Below are positions 54,028 through 62,805 of a stretch of DNA of 64,000 nt, piece by piece. The DNA comes from Castellaniella sp049650445. Its GTDB lineage: Bacteria; Pseudomonadota; Gammaproteobacteria; Burkholderiales; Burkholderiaceae_B. Numbering within the stretch: position 1 is the first letter of the stretch; each line of letters starts with the position of its first letter. The DNA lies in the NCBI RefSeq assembly GCF_049650445.1, contig NZ_JBASAD010000032.1, positions 19,681 through 83,680 of the forward strand, read 5' to 3'. Below the pieces are notes generated by a model, which was not told where the DNA came from, made no database searches, and saw nothing but the letters and a program-made list of their open reading frames with translations. Made by a program: the position numbers and the translations under genes.

Positions 54028-56859
54028 TCACTCACCCCGATAGCGCAGGCACAGGCTGGTCACATCGTCGGTCGGATCGGTGCCGTTCTCGAATGCGCGC
54101 ACATCGGCGATCACCGCGTCGATCAGGACGTCCAGCGCCACGTCCGGAGACTGCGCGCGCAACAGGCCGGCCAGGCGCTCCTCACCGAAAACCCGGCCCT
54201 CGGGATTGAAGGCCTCGGTGATGCCGTCCGTATACAGGTACAGGCGATCGCCCGGCTTCAGGTACATGGTCTTCTGGGTGTAGGGGATGTCTTCTGCGAT
54301 GCCCACGGCGATGCCTTGTGTCGGCGGCACGACGGACAATTCTCCCTGAGCACCGATCAACCACGGCATATGATGGCCGGCATTGACGTAGTCCAGCCTG
54401 CCATCACGCAGGTCCAGCGTCGCGTAGAACAGGGTCACGAACAACATTTGCTCGTTTTCGGCGGCCAGCAGCGCGTTGACGCGCTGGACGCAGTCCGCCG
54501 GACGCCGGACGAAACGCGCCGTGGATTTCAGCAAGGTGCGCGAAATAGCCATGAACAGGGCGGCGGGAATACCCTTGCCCGAGACGTCGGCGATGACGAA
54601 GCCCAGATGATTCGCGTCGAGCATGTAGAAATCGTAGAAGTCTCCGCCCACGTCACGAGCGGGGATGATCCGGCAGTCGAGGTCCATGCGCGGATCGTCC
54701 GGCATGGTGCGCGGCAGGATGCTGAACTGCACGGCGCTGGCGATCTGCAGCTCCTGCTGCAGCCCGGCCAGCTTCGTCTTGGTGATCAGGGCATCGCGCA
54801 ATTCGATCACCATGTCGGACAGCCGCTGGTGCTGCTCAACCAACCGGCAGCGAAGATCGCCCATGACCTCGGCCAGGCGCCGCAAGCCGTCGCCTTCCTC
54901 GGACGAATGGCCCAGCCGGCCAATCAGCGCCTGAACCTCCTGGCGGCTCACGGAGTCCATCGAGTCAGCCAGGGCCCGCAGTTCGCCAGCCATGACGGCC
55001 TCCTGGAGGCGGCGGATACGCGCCTGCTGCGCCTGATCGCGCGCCAATTGCAGCGTCTTGTGGCGGAAGGCGGCAATGCTGTACCCCAGGCGCTCGATCT
55101 CGTCCTGGCGGGCCGCCCCGGATCGCCCGTCCGCCTCCTCCGGCGAACCGCTGAGTTCACCCAGCGTCCGGAGGGAATCCTGCAGTGGCCGGAAGCTGCG
55201 CCAGATGATCCGGTGAATCAGCACCAGCCCCAGAATCGCCAGGCCAGCAGCCAGCAGAAGCGCCAGCGTGCCCAGCGTCATGCTGGGCTTCATCAGGGTC
55301 GTGACATCCTTAAGCGTCACGAGCAGGCCGCCCGCCCCCCCCGAGATACTGGTGACGGGTGTCGCCGTCAGCAGCAGGATCCTGCCCTGGTCCTCCAGGG
55401 TCCGGTATTGCACATCCTGCACCATCAGCGCCAAATTGAGGCGCGACCACTGGCTGAATCCGGTGCTGGCGACCAGGCGCCCCCGGGAATTCAGGAAGTG
55501 AACGCTATAGTTATCGTCGTCTCTGAGCGGGTCAATCCGCTGTGCGGCCCGTTCCAGGGTGCGACCGCCGATCAGCGCCCAAGTCCCGCCCCGGAAGTGA
55601 ATGGGCTGAGCCGCCATCAGCATGGTCAGGTTGCCGTCCAGATCGCGCAGCCCCCTGACTTTTCCGCCGGCCAGTACGTTGTCCAGCGTCCCGGCGTCCA
55701 GCGGAGCGGCCTCGGAGGCGTCGCCCTGCAAGACATACACCCGGCGATTGGGATCGACGAGGGCCAGGTAGTCCAGCGAAGGCACCGGCTCACGCTGTGC
55801 CTTCGCTGGGTCACCCGCGACATCCAACTGGGGGGACAGAGCATGCAACCTGCCGGAGATGTCCCTCGTTTGGGACACCAGGAACTGTGTCCAAAGGGCG
55901 CTCTGGTCTTCCAGACCGAGATTGGCGGCCTGCTGGCGCAGCAAATGTTCCCGCAGCGCCTGCAGGCCCGATAGCGATCCAATCACCAAGGCGAAGCCCA
56001 AAGCTATAATGAGCGTCAGGCGCAGACGCAGCGACAGGCGCCGGGTGCGGTCCGGCGGAACGATCCGCACCTGCGGCGCAGAACCCGAGGACAGGATGCC
56101 CAGGGCTTCGAGCCGGGGGCGCGCCCGTCCGTCGAAATCGACGGCCAGCAGGGATTCGGCCTGATGCGCCAGATCGGCCCGCTGTCGCGCGACGCTGGCC
56201 GCCACCGCCTGCAGGCTGTCCCAGGCTTGGCCAAGAATGTCGCGAGTGTCGGGACGAGGCCCCGGAACCGACGCAATCAGATCAGCGGGCGCCCTCTCGA
56301 GCAAGGCCTGCAAGGCGCGCCGATGGCGCCGGAGACGGGCGCCGTGAAGTGCGGTGCATAAACCGCCCAGCAGCGCCAAGGGCAAGACCAGCCACCCCAT
56401 CCCGGTCAGCAGGGCCGCATGGGAACCGCTCAGCACCGGGGGCGCCGCCTCGACTTTCAAGGTGCCGATCCGCTGTGTGCCCACGTTCAGTTCCGTGATC
56501 GCAGACGCCGCCGAACCCGCATCGGTGCGCCGAGCGATCCCCAGAATATTGCCACTGGCATCGGTCAGCTCGATGAGGGTGAGCTGAGGCTCATACTCCA
56601 GCGTGCCCTCCAGACTGCGGCTGATGGCCGGAATGGCATCGAGCGGAATGCCCAGCTGGGCCGCACGGACGAACTGCCGGCCCAGGGCACGTCCGACCGA
56701 TGTGGCAAGATCACGGGACTGCTCCTGCACGGCGAATGCCACGGTTTCCTGAAGACGCCCGAGCAGAATGCCACTGACCAGGCCGGCCACGGCCAGGACG
56801 ATCAGGAAGCCTCCGGCGGCATCACGCAACCAGACGCGGACACCACGGTCACTCAGCAT
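54028..56859 (-). CDS. btrU: Membrane sensor SpoIIE/PP2C-type phosphatase (BtrU-type)
   Basis: This 943-residue phosphatase would act on the phosphorylated STAS protein BtrV. Layout: transmembrane helix (about 17-37), extracytoplasmic sensor 1 (about 45-155, with LGIPLDAI and LTDASGNILG), a helix near 155-180, a short cytoplasmic part, a helix near 275-300 (LTLIIALGFALVIGSLSGL), extracytoplasmic sensor 2 (about 300-520), a helix near 525-550, a HAMP-like coiled coil, and PP2C (about 700-943: LDCRIIPARDVGGDFYDFYM; VIADVSGKGIPAALFMAISR; TDGITEAFN). The Asp residues in GGDFYDF and DVSGKG bind metal. It starts 11 bases inside the end of the preceding gene. It is the last gene of the six-gene sensor operon. 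Confidence 0.9.
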   Translation of the reverse strand: MLSDRGVRVWLRDAAGGFLIVLAVAGLVSGILLGRLQETVAFAVQEQSRDLATSVGRALGRQFVRAAQLGIPLDAIPAISRSLEGTLEYEPQLTLIELTDASGNILGIARRTDAGSAASAITELNVGTQRIGTLKVEAAPPVLSGSHAALLTGMGWLVLPLALLGGLCTALHGARLRRHRRALQALLERAPADLIASVPGPRPDTRDILGQAWDSLQAVAASVARQRADLAHQAESLLAVDFDGRARPRLEALGILSSGSAPQVRIVPPDRTRRLSLRLRLTLIIALGFALVIGSLSGLQALREHLLRQQAANLGLEDQSALWTQFLVSQTRDISGRLHALSPQLDVAGDPAKAQREPVPSLDYLALVDPNRRVYVLQGDASEAAPLDAGTLDNVLAGGKVRGLRDLDGNLTMLMAAQPIHFRGGTWALIGGRTLERAAQRIDPLRDDDNYSVHFLNSRGRLVASTGFSQWSRLNLALMVQDVQYRTLEDQGRILLLTATPVTSISGGAGGLLVTLKDVTTLMKPSMTLGTLALLLAAGLAILGLVLIHRIIWRSFRPLQDSLRTLGELSGSPEEADGRSGAARQDEIERLGYSIAAFRHKTLQLARDQAQQARIRRLQEAVMAGELRALADSMDSVSRQEVQALIGRLGHSSEEGDGLRRLAEVMGDLRCRLVEQHQRLSDMVIELRDALITKTKLAGLQQELQIASAVQFSILPRTMPDDPRMDLDCRIIPARDVGGDFYDFYMLDANHLGFVIADVSGKGIPAALFMAISRTLLKSTARFVRRPADCVQRVNALLAAENEQMLFVTLFYATLDLRDGRLDYVNAGHHMPWLIGAQGELSVVPPTQGIAVGIAEDIPYTQKTMYLKPGDRLYLYTDGITEAFNPEGRVFGEERLAGLLRAQSPDVALDVLIDAVIADVRAFENGTDPTDDVTSLCLRYRGE

Positions 56860-57595
56860 GGTCCAGCTCCTTCAACTGCTGCAACTTCCGGTCCAGGGTC
56901 TGCAAGGTGGCTCGATGGCGCTCGCTGGCCCGTCGGGCGGCGGAGACCAGGGGATCCCGATCCCCGCCGGGAGACACTTCATCCCGCAGGATTGCGCCAA
57001 CCTGCAGAAACGGCCGCAAGCGGCGGCGCGCCAGCCAGGCCGCCCCCAGGCTCGACACCAGCACGGCCAGCGCCGTCAGCGCCAGCGTAGGCAAGCCCCG
57101 AGCAAGCCAGGCCTGCAGGCTGTAGGCCTGCTTCGCATGCGACGCCACCAGAACCAGACCGCCCACCTCCTGCCCCAGCTCATCTCGCAGATCGACGCCG
57201 CAGCTGCGCGCATGCGAATCGTCGACGCACCAGACGCCCCGGGCGCCGGCCCCCTGCTTCCAGGCCTCCGGCATGGCGCCGCCCAGCTTCCCCTGGTCCG
57301 TGCTGTAGAGCACCTGGCCGGACTTGCCATAGATGCTGATGTCCCGGATGTCCGGCAAGCCGGATTTCCCGCGTTCGATCAGCCGCTGCAGACCGGAGCT
57401 CTGTTCCAGAGTCAGGCCCAGGATCAGGCTGGCCTCGATGGTGCTGCGCAGGCTTCCGAGCACGTATTGTTCATGGGCCTGTCGAGTCTGGTCGATGGCC
57501 TGCTGCTCGATGCGCACGGTCAGAAGCGTGGCGCCGAATACGGCGGCCAGAGCGCAGCAGGCCAAGGCAAGAATCAGAAGCAACGGGGTTTTCAT
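56849..57595 (-). CDS. Two-helix membrane sensor protein without output domain
   Basis: This 248-residue protein has a transmembrane helix near residue 4-22 (LLLILALACCALAAVFGAT), an extracytoplasmic domain (about 30-160), a second helix near 170-190 (LPTLALTALAVLVSSLGAAW), then a short cytoplasmic helical tail (LQTLDRKLQQLKELDHAE). The extracytoplasmic part has LGLTLEQSSGLQRLIERG and SIYGKSGQVLYSTDQG, the pattern seen in the sensors of the neighbours. It overlaps alr (ATGA) and btrU (11 bases). It may form a complex with BtrU. Confidence 0.75.
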   Translation of the reverse strand: MKTPLLLILALACCALAAVFGATLLTVRIEQQAIDQTRQAHEQYVLGSLRSTIEASLILGLTLEQSSGLQRLIERGKSGLPDIRDISIYGKSGQVLYSTDQGKLGGAMPEAWKQGAGARGVWCVDDSHARSCGVDLRDELGQEVGGLVLVASHAKQAYSLQAWLARGLPTLALTALAVLVSSLGAAWLARRRLRPFLQVGAILRDEVSPGGDRDPLVSAARRASERHRATLQTLDRKLQQLKELDHAE

Positions 57596-58719
57596 GGCAG
57601 GCTTTCCGACAGGCGGGATACAAGGGACGGGTCAGGGTGAGCAGCATGATAGCGCCTGCCGCATCCGGCGGCGGTCGCGATCAGCAAAGCGTTGGCGGGC
57701 AGGCCGGCCAGCGCCGCCAGGGTTTCGAGCCGCTGGTGCTCGCCGAACATTTCGGCCCATTGTCCCGGGACGGCCAGGCGGGCCGGCAGCCCGGTCACGT
57801 CCACACTGGTCAAGCCCATGGAGATGCCTCCCACGATAGGCGCGCGATGCGGGCCGAAATACGCTGCGCCCCGATTCATCAAGGCATAGGGCAGGCCATG
57901 AGCGTAGCCGATGCCCAGGGTCGCGATGCGCATGGGGCCCGGGCAGCGGAATTGCTGGTCGTAGCCTATGCCGGCCCCGGCAGGCAGGTCGGCGACCTGC
58001 AGGACCGGCGCGCGCAAGCGAGCCACAGGCAGCAGGGGCAGGGCCTGCGAGGGTGTAGTGTTCACGCCGTACAGGGCGCTGCCTACGCGGGCCATGTCGA
58101 GATGATGCCCGGGGCATTCGAAGATGCTCGCCGAGATCGCCAGGCTGCGGGCGGCCCGGGGCAGCGGCGCGATCAAGTCCAGGAAGCGGTCGCGCAGGCT
58201 CTGCCGCTCCGGGCCCTCGGGCGAGCTGAAGCTGGCCGGCTGGGTAATCCAGGCACGCACCCGCAGCGGCGCCAACCCTTGCGCCGCCAGACGCGCAATC
58301 GCCTCGGGCCTCAGGCCCAGGCGTCCCAGGCCGGTGTCCAGCGCAATGGCGACCGTCAAAGCGCCTGCGCGGCGCGCTTGCGCGATCTCGTCCAGATCGT
58401 TGAGGACGGGGATCAGGCGCTGGGCCCGACAGTCTCTCGCCGACGCGCCGCGCAGGCCGTTCAGGACGAAGATTTCGGCGGCCGGCGCCAGCGCACGCAC
58501 GCGGCAGGCCTCATCGTAGCCCAGGACCCAGTATTGCCGGCAGCCCCGGGACGACAGCATCGCGACAACCGGCTCCAGCCCCAGTCCGTAAGCATTGCAC
58601 TTGACGACGGCGCCCAGATCGTCGCCGGTGTAGCGGTCGCGGACGGTCTGCCAATTGCTCGCCAGGCGGTCCAGGTCGATCTCCATCAAGGGGGAATCGG
58701 CATACACGGCAACGGTCAT
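57592..58719 (-). CDS. Divergent alanine racemase-like PLP enzyme
   Basis: This 375-residue protein of the fold-type III alanine racemase family has the PLP lysine at residue 40 (AVVKCNAYGLG), DTGLGRLG (128-135), the GHHLDMARVGSALYGV segment and Tyr252 (GIGYDQQFRC). The usual Met-Asp pair of the substrate site is Met300-Gly301 (GGISMGLTSVD), GYADG is GYAHG, and the C-terminal end is short. So racemase activity on alanine is uncertain; another amino acid or a binding role is possible. I chose the ATG at 58719, which overlaps the GNAT stop by ATGA. This operon context is unusual for Alr. Confidence 0.8.
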   Translation of the reverse strand: MTVAVYADSPLMEIDLDRLASNWQTVRDRYTGDDLGAVVKCNAYGLGLEPVVAMLSSRGCRQYWVLGYDEACRVRALAPAAEIFVLNGLRGASARDCRAQRLIPVLNDLDEIAQARRAGALTVAIALDTGLGRLGLRPEAIARLAAQGLAPLRVRAWITQPASFSSPEGPERQSLRDRFLDLIAPLPRAARSLAISASIFECPGHHLDMARVGSALYGVNTTPSQALPLLPVARLRAPVLQVADLPAGAGIGYDQQFRCPGPMRIATLGIGYAHGLPYALMNRGAAYFGPHRAPIVGGISMGLTSVDVTGLPARLAVPGQWAEMFGEHQRLETLAALAGLPANALLIATAAGCGRRYHAAHPDPSLVSRLSESLP

Positions 58720-59390
58720 GACCCGGCAGCCTCCGGAGGCACGAGGACGCAGCCGGCCTGCGTCAGGAGCCGCCCGCGCCACCCCTGGGACAGCAGCCGG
58801 TCTTGTTCGTCCAGAGGCAGTTCATCCAGCGGGCGGGCGGCGGCCGCATCCCCCTGCGCAGCGGATGCGGCCGCCATCCCGGCGCGACGGGCCATCAGAT
58901 AGCGCAGCGAACCCTGATAAACCCGGCGCAGGCACCGGATTTCGAAGCCTTCATACAGCAGGCTGCGCCAGCTCGCCGGATTCAACGGCGCCGCCGTGGC
59001 GTAGAGATAGGCGTCGGGATCGGCCAGTTCGATGCGGCGGCGGATCAGCGCGCACTGCAGGCGCAGGCCCCGGTAGGCTTCGGCGACCGAGGATCCCGCC
59101 AGCTTCTGGATGCGTGCATCCTCGGGCCAGCCCAGCCAGAGATCCGGCCGGGTGCCTGGATCGGGGCCATCCTGCAACACACCGTAGGCCACCAGATCGC
59201 CGGCCGGATCGCAGACGCCGATGATGCTCCCTCCCCCCTCCAGAAGCGCGGCGAAGAATTCGGCGCGTTCGGGCCGGACCTGGTCGGGGCTCATGCCCAG
59301 GATCGCCTGCGCATGCAGGGCGACGATCCGGCCAAGGTCCTTTGGACCAAGAAGTATCCAGTGCAATTCGGATAACGCGCAGCGGGTCAT
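58716..59390 (-). CDS. GNAT-family acetyltransferase-like protein
   Basis: This 224-residue protein has a GNAT core: a central strand (GVCDPAGDLVAYGVL) and the acetyl-CoA-binding motif (AEAYRGLRLQCALIRRRIEL), followed by LNPASWRSLLYEGFE. The C-terminal 50 residues (PLDELPLDEQDRLLSQGWRG) are an extension. It overlaps both neighbours by ATGA. The substrate is unknown; N-acetylation of an amino acid handled by the racemase is a guess. I chose the ATG at 59390 because it overlaps the preceding stop. Confidence 0.75.
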   Translation of the reverse strand: MTRCALSELHWILLGPKDLGRIVALHAQAILGMSPDQVRPERAEFFAALLEGGGSIIGVCDPAGDLVAYGVLQDGPDPGTRPDLWLGWPEDARIQKLAGSSVAEAYRGLRLQCALIRRRIELADPDAYLYATAAPLNPASWRSLLYEGFEIRCLRRVYQGSLRYLMARRAGMAAASAAQGDAAAARPLDELPLDEQDRLLSQGWRGRLLTQAGCVLVPPEAAGS

Positions 59391-60448
59391 CCGATATGCT
59401 CCGTCCACTCCGAGGCCCGGGTGATCACGTCGGCATAGTTCAGCATTTCAATGGGCGGATAGAAGCCGCCCAGCGCCTTGGCCGTATGCAGGTTGATCAG
59501 CAAAGCGAAGCGCTTCAGGGTTTCAATGGGAATTTGGGCGGCGGGAACGCCTTGATAAAGAATGGCTTCGGCTTGCACGGCGGCCAGCCGTCCGACGGAA
59601 CGATAGCGGCTGACCAGACCGGTCAGCGCCGAAAATTTCTGGACGGCGAGTTCGGTCACGCCGAAGGTCGGGAGCTGCTGCTCGATGCTGGCAGGGATCA
59701 CCCGGTCGTAGACCGTGCCCAGGAAGGTATCGGGCACCAGATAGAACCATTCGGCGCCTTCTTCCCGCAATTCGGCGATCAGCCGCTCGACGCCCTCTGC
59801 GGTGGGACGACCGGCGTCATCCAGCACGAAATGACGATGAATGGCCGTGCGATGGGTGGCGGCGCACAAGGCATCCATCTCGGCGGCAATCGCACGGGAA
59901 TTGGGCTCGGTGGTGGAATACAGCAAGCCGACCCGGTCGAACCCCCGGTAGGCTGCCATGGCCTTGACCTGGGTTTCGGTGGGCACCACGTGCACGGCTC
60001 CGGTCACATTGCGGCCTTGCTGCGTGAGCGCCGGCACGATGCCGGCAGCCACCGGTGCGCTCACCAGGGCGAATACGACCGGGATGCCGCCTATATGGCC
60101 GGACGGATCGGGGTCGCGCCACGTGCCCGCCACGCCCAGGGTCACAGGCGTGCCCCAGGTGTAGATCAGGTCGGGCGCCAGGCCGGGAATCTCGTCCAGG
60201 ATGGCAGGCAGCCGGCGGATGTCCTGTCCGACATCCCGGTGGACGATTTCCGGATTCTTGCCTTGCGCTTGCAGGTATTCCAGGAAGCCGTCCTCGACTT
60301 CCGTGCGTCCCCGGTAGGTGATCATCAAGATGCGGCGCCGAGCCGCTGCACGCGCCACCAGGGGCGCGGCCCCTCCCAGGACCCCGGAGGACAGGGCGGC
60401 TCGCAACAGGCGACGGCGGAAAGGAGAAGCAGGAGCGGGAGTTTTCAT
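59387..60448 (-). CDS. ABC_sub_bind-type periplasmic ligand-binding protein
   Basis: This 353-residue protein starts MKTPAPASPFRRRLLRAALS, a Tat-like leader. It belongs to the ABC_sub_bind (PF04392) periplasmic fold (YRGRTEVEDGFLEYLQAQGK; GRNVTGAVHVVPTETQVKAM; VGLLYSTTEPNSRAIAAEMD; QLPTFGVTELAVQKFSALTG). The gene has no ABC permease or ATPase next to it, so it may serve as a sensor subunit. It overlaps the MFS gene and the GNAT gene by ATGA. Confidence 0.87.
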   Translation of the reverse strand: MKTPAPASPFRRRLLRAALSSGVLGGAAPLVARAAARRRILMITYRGRTEVEDGFLEYLQAQGKNPEIVHRDVGQDIRRLPAILDEIPGLAPDLIYTWGTPVTLGVAGTWRDPDPSGHIGGIPVVFALVSAPVAAGIVPALTQQGRNVTGAVHVVPTETQVKAMAAYRGFDRVGLLYSTTEPNSRAIAAEMDALCAATHRTAIHRHFVLDDAGRPTAEGVERLIAELREEGAEWFYLVPDTFLGTVYDRVIPASIEQQLPTFGVTELAVQKFSALTGLVSRYRSVGRLAAVQAEAILYQGVPAAQIPIETLKRFALLINLHTAKALGGFYPPIEMLNYADVITRASEWTEHIG

Positions 60449-62709
60449 AAGAGACGGCCCGAGGGATTGGAAGTGGAACGCCATTGACCATAACCGTAGA
60501 GCAGGGCGCCGCCGGTGGTCAATAGACCGAACAGGGCCAGCGTGGACGCCGGGCCGAGCAGGCCCAGCGCCGCGCCTGCCAGGGCCGGGCCGGCAGCGGA
60601 TCCGCCACGCTCGACCAGGCGAAACAGCCCCAGGACCTGGGCCGAATGGCGGCCCTGTCCGTAGTGGGCGTAGGTGGCCATCATGGACGACTGGGGCGTG
60701 ATCGACAAAGCCTGGCCCAGCCCCAGGAGAAACAGGAAGGCCATGATCGTTCCCAGGCCGGGCCAGAGCACGGCCGGAACCACCCCCAGGCCGGCAATGA
60801 GCCCGCCCAGAATGATCTTGCGGGGCCGGACATCGCGCCCGGGCGATTCGCCCCAGCGGGCGAAAAGTGGAACGCACAGGACCATCATCAACGGGTAGAT
60901 CATCTGGACCCGACCGATGCTGGACAGTGAATAGCCCTCGTCGGCCAGGATCAGCGGAACCAGGAAAAAACACAGGGCCGCGAGCATCAGTTTGGCTGGC
61001 ACCGCGCATCCCAGCAGCAGGGCGCGCAAGCCAGGGATGCGCCAGGTATCCCGAAGCGCGCCTGGTGCCAGCCGGGCGGTAAGCGGCCGCCCGGCTGGCC
61101 GGGTTGCTGGCATCATGGTCCGCGCCAGGCACAGCGCAACCAGACACAGGCCGGCGCCAGCCAGGAACGCCGTGCCGGTGCCGAAATGCTCGGCCAGGAA
61201 GCCGCCGATAGGCGGCGCGCACAGGGCGGCGGCCAGAATGGCGCGGATGAAGATGGCGAGCCCCGCCGTGCGGGCGCCGGGATCGGCCTGATCGACGATG
61301 TGCCCCTGCGCCGAGGTGAAGACCAGAGTGAAGCCCAGGGCGCTGAACGCCCGGGCCAGAAGCAGGCCCGAATAGGAATCGGCGAAAGCGCACAGGCCGT
61401 AGCCGAGACCCGCCATGCCGGCGCCCAGCATCAGCCCGCGTCGACGGCCCAGCGATTCGGACCAGAGGGCCATGGGGATCTGACCCAGCGCGACGATCGC
61501 CATGAAAACGACGATGGGCAGACTGACGAGCAGCGGCACGTGGGCGGCGCCGACCGGCAGCAGCCGCTCGGTCAGGCTGGGCAGGAAGGGGCGATTCAGT
61601 TCCTCGGCCATCATGAAAACGAATAAGACGCCACGGACCTGCTCTGCCGGCAACGCAGCGCTGGCGCGCGCATCGGCCGCACCGGACGGCCGCCGGAAAG
61701 CGCTCGTTTGTGTCAGCAGCGACAGCAGCTCGAAACCGATCAGCAAGGCGACCAGGCCCAGGAAGGCCGTGTCCAGCAGCAGGCCGTGGATCTGGTTGGC
61801 GGCATGGCGGTTGTCGGGCACCACTTCCAGAGCGGCCACTGCGGCCCCCCGTGCAGGAATCGGCAACAACAGGCGCCCCGCCGGAGCGGCTGCATCGTCG
61901 AAGCCGTCGGGCGGGGCCGCCTGCAGTTCGATCCGTTCCAACTCGGGGTAATGCCGCCGCAGGGACTCGAAATACTCGGGCACGCCCTGCAATTGATCCA
62001 ACGGGATCCCCAAGACCAACGCCTTGTCGATCAAAGAGCGAGCACCGTTGCCGATCGACTCGACTTTGGTCTCGATCAAGGGGTTCAGAGTGCGGTCGAT
62101 GATGCGCAAAGCCTGATGGTCGATCAGGAACAGCCCCCCTCCCAGGATGAGGGCCAGCGCCAAAGGCAGACGCAGCCGGCTTCGCCCGACGCGGCCGGCG
62201 CGCAACGCCAACGCAGCCAGAAAACCCAGCAAAGTAGCGCCTGCCACGACAGGCAGGGCGTGCCCGCGCATGTCCTGGCGGATCGCTGCGGAGGGAACCT
62301 CCAGAGCACGGAGATCGTAGCGCAGCAGAATCCGCCCGGCGGGCAGCCCAAGATCGTCGAGCAGCGTCTGCCCCAGAGTGCCGGGCGGCGCGGTCTCAGG
62401 CACGGCGCCATCGCTGTAGAGCCGCCGCCCCCGGGCATCCTGGACGGCCATGCCGAGGATGTCGGCATCGAGGGCGCGTTCGCGCTGCAGGGCAGCTCCC
62501 AAGGTGCCTTCCTGGCTGTCGAGACTCACCCCCAGCGAGACGGCATGCATGGCGCCTTCGGCGGTACGGTCCAGCGCGATGGCGAAGCGGGATTCGAGGA
62601 TGCCGCGATAGGCCTTGAGCAGTGAGCCTTCCGTCATCCAGGCGCCTGCAGCCAGGCAAGCTGCAATCAACAAGCTGAACAGGAATGCCGGAATCAGCGG
62701 GAATCGCAT
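60445..62709 (-). CDS. Fusion of an extracytoplasmic sensor pair with an MFS transporter
   Basis: The product has 754 residues. N-terminal part: a helix near 7-25, sensor module 1 (about 28-145; VSLGVSLDSQEGTLGAAL, then AVQDARGRRLYSDG), two helices (about 155-205), sensor module 2 (about 220-310; LVLGIPLDQLQGVPEYFESL), a helix near 315-335. The C-terminal 400 residues are a 12-helix MFS domain (ERLLPVGAAHVPLLVSLPIV; LGQIPMALWSESLGRRRGLM is the conserved loop; LVERGGSAAGPALAGAALGL). I chose the ATG at 62709 because the upstream ATG frame would fall inside the promoter. It is the first gene of the sensor operon. The link of transport and sensing is unusual. Confidence 0.85.
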   Translation of the reverse strand: MRFPLIPAFLFSLLIAACLAAGAWMTEGSLLKAYRGILESRFAIALDRTAEGAMHAVSLGVSLDSQEGTLGAALQRERALDADILGMAVQDARGRRLYSDGAVPETAPPGTLGQTLLDDLGLPAGRILLRYDLRALEVPSAAIRQDMRGHALPVVAGATLLGFLAALALRAGRVGRSRLRLPLALALILGGGLFLIDHQALRIIDRTLNPLIETKVESIGNGARSLIDKALVLGIPLDQLQGVPEYFESLRRHYPELERIELQAAPPDGFDDAAAPAGRLLLPIPARGAAVAALEVVPDNRHAANQIHGLLLDTAFLGLVALLIGFELLSLLTQTSAFRRPSGAADARASAALPAEQVRGVLFVFMMAEELNRPFLPSLTERLLPVGAAHVPLLVSLPIVVFMAIVALGQIPMALWSESLGRRRGLMLGAGMAGLGYGLCAFADSYSGLLLARAFSALGFTLVFTSAQGHIVDQADPGARTAGLAIFIRAILAAALCAPPIGGFLAEHFGTGTAFLAGAGLCLVALCLARTMMPATRPAGRPLTARLAPGALRDTWRIPGLRALLLGCAVPAKLMLAALCFFLVPLILADEGYSLSSIGRVQMIYPLMMVLCVPLFARWGESPGRDVRPRKIILGGLIAGLGVVPAVLWPGLGTIMAFLFLLGLGQALSITPQSSMMATYAHYGQGRHSAQVLGLFRLVERGGSAAGPALAGAALGLLGPASTLALFGLLTTGGALLYGYGQWRSTSNPSGRLL

Positions 62710-62766
62710 GAAAAAATTCGGGCCCTTGTGAACTCCCGCCCGCGGCGGGAAGCATGATTGGTGCTG

Positions 62767-62792
62767 AGTCACGAAATCGCTCGGAAAGTTCC
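62767..62792 (-). promoter_or_regulatory. Putative BtrS-type promoter of the sensor-MFS operon
   Basis: On the minus strand: GGAACT, 14 bases, GTGACT. It lies 58 bases upstream of the ATG, within the 96-base gap after the DMT gene. If real, the signal-input operon, including btrU, is switched on by the sigma factor it controls. Confidence 0.55.
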
Positions 62793-62805
62793 AGCTTCCG
62801 CGTGT

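Noticed and set aside
53629..55974. A long plus-strand frame overlapping btrW and btrU
   Set aside because: Arg/Gln/His-rich shadow opposite the phosphatase gene with no family features.
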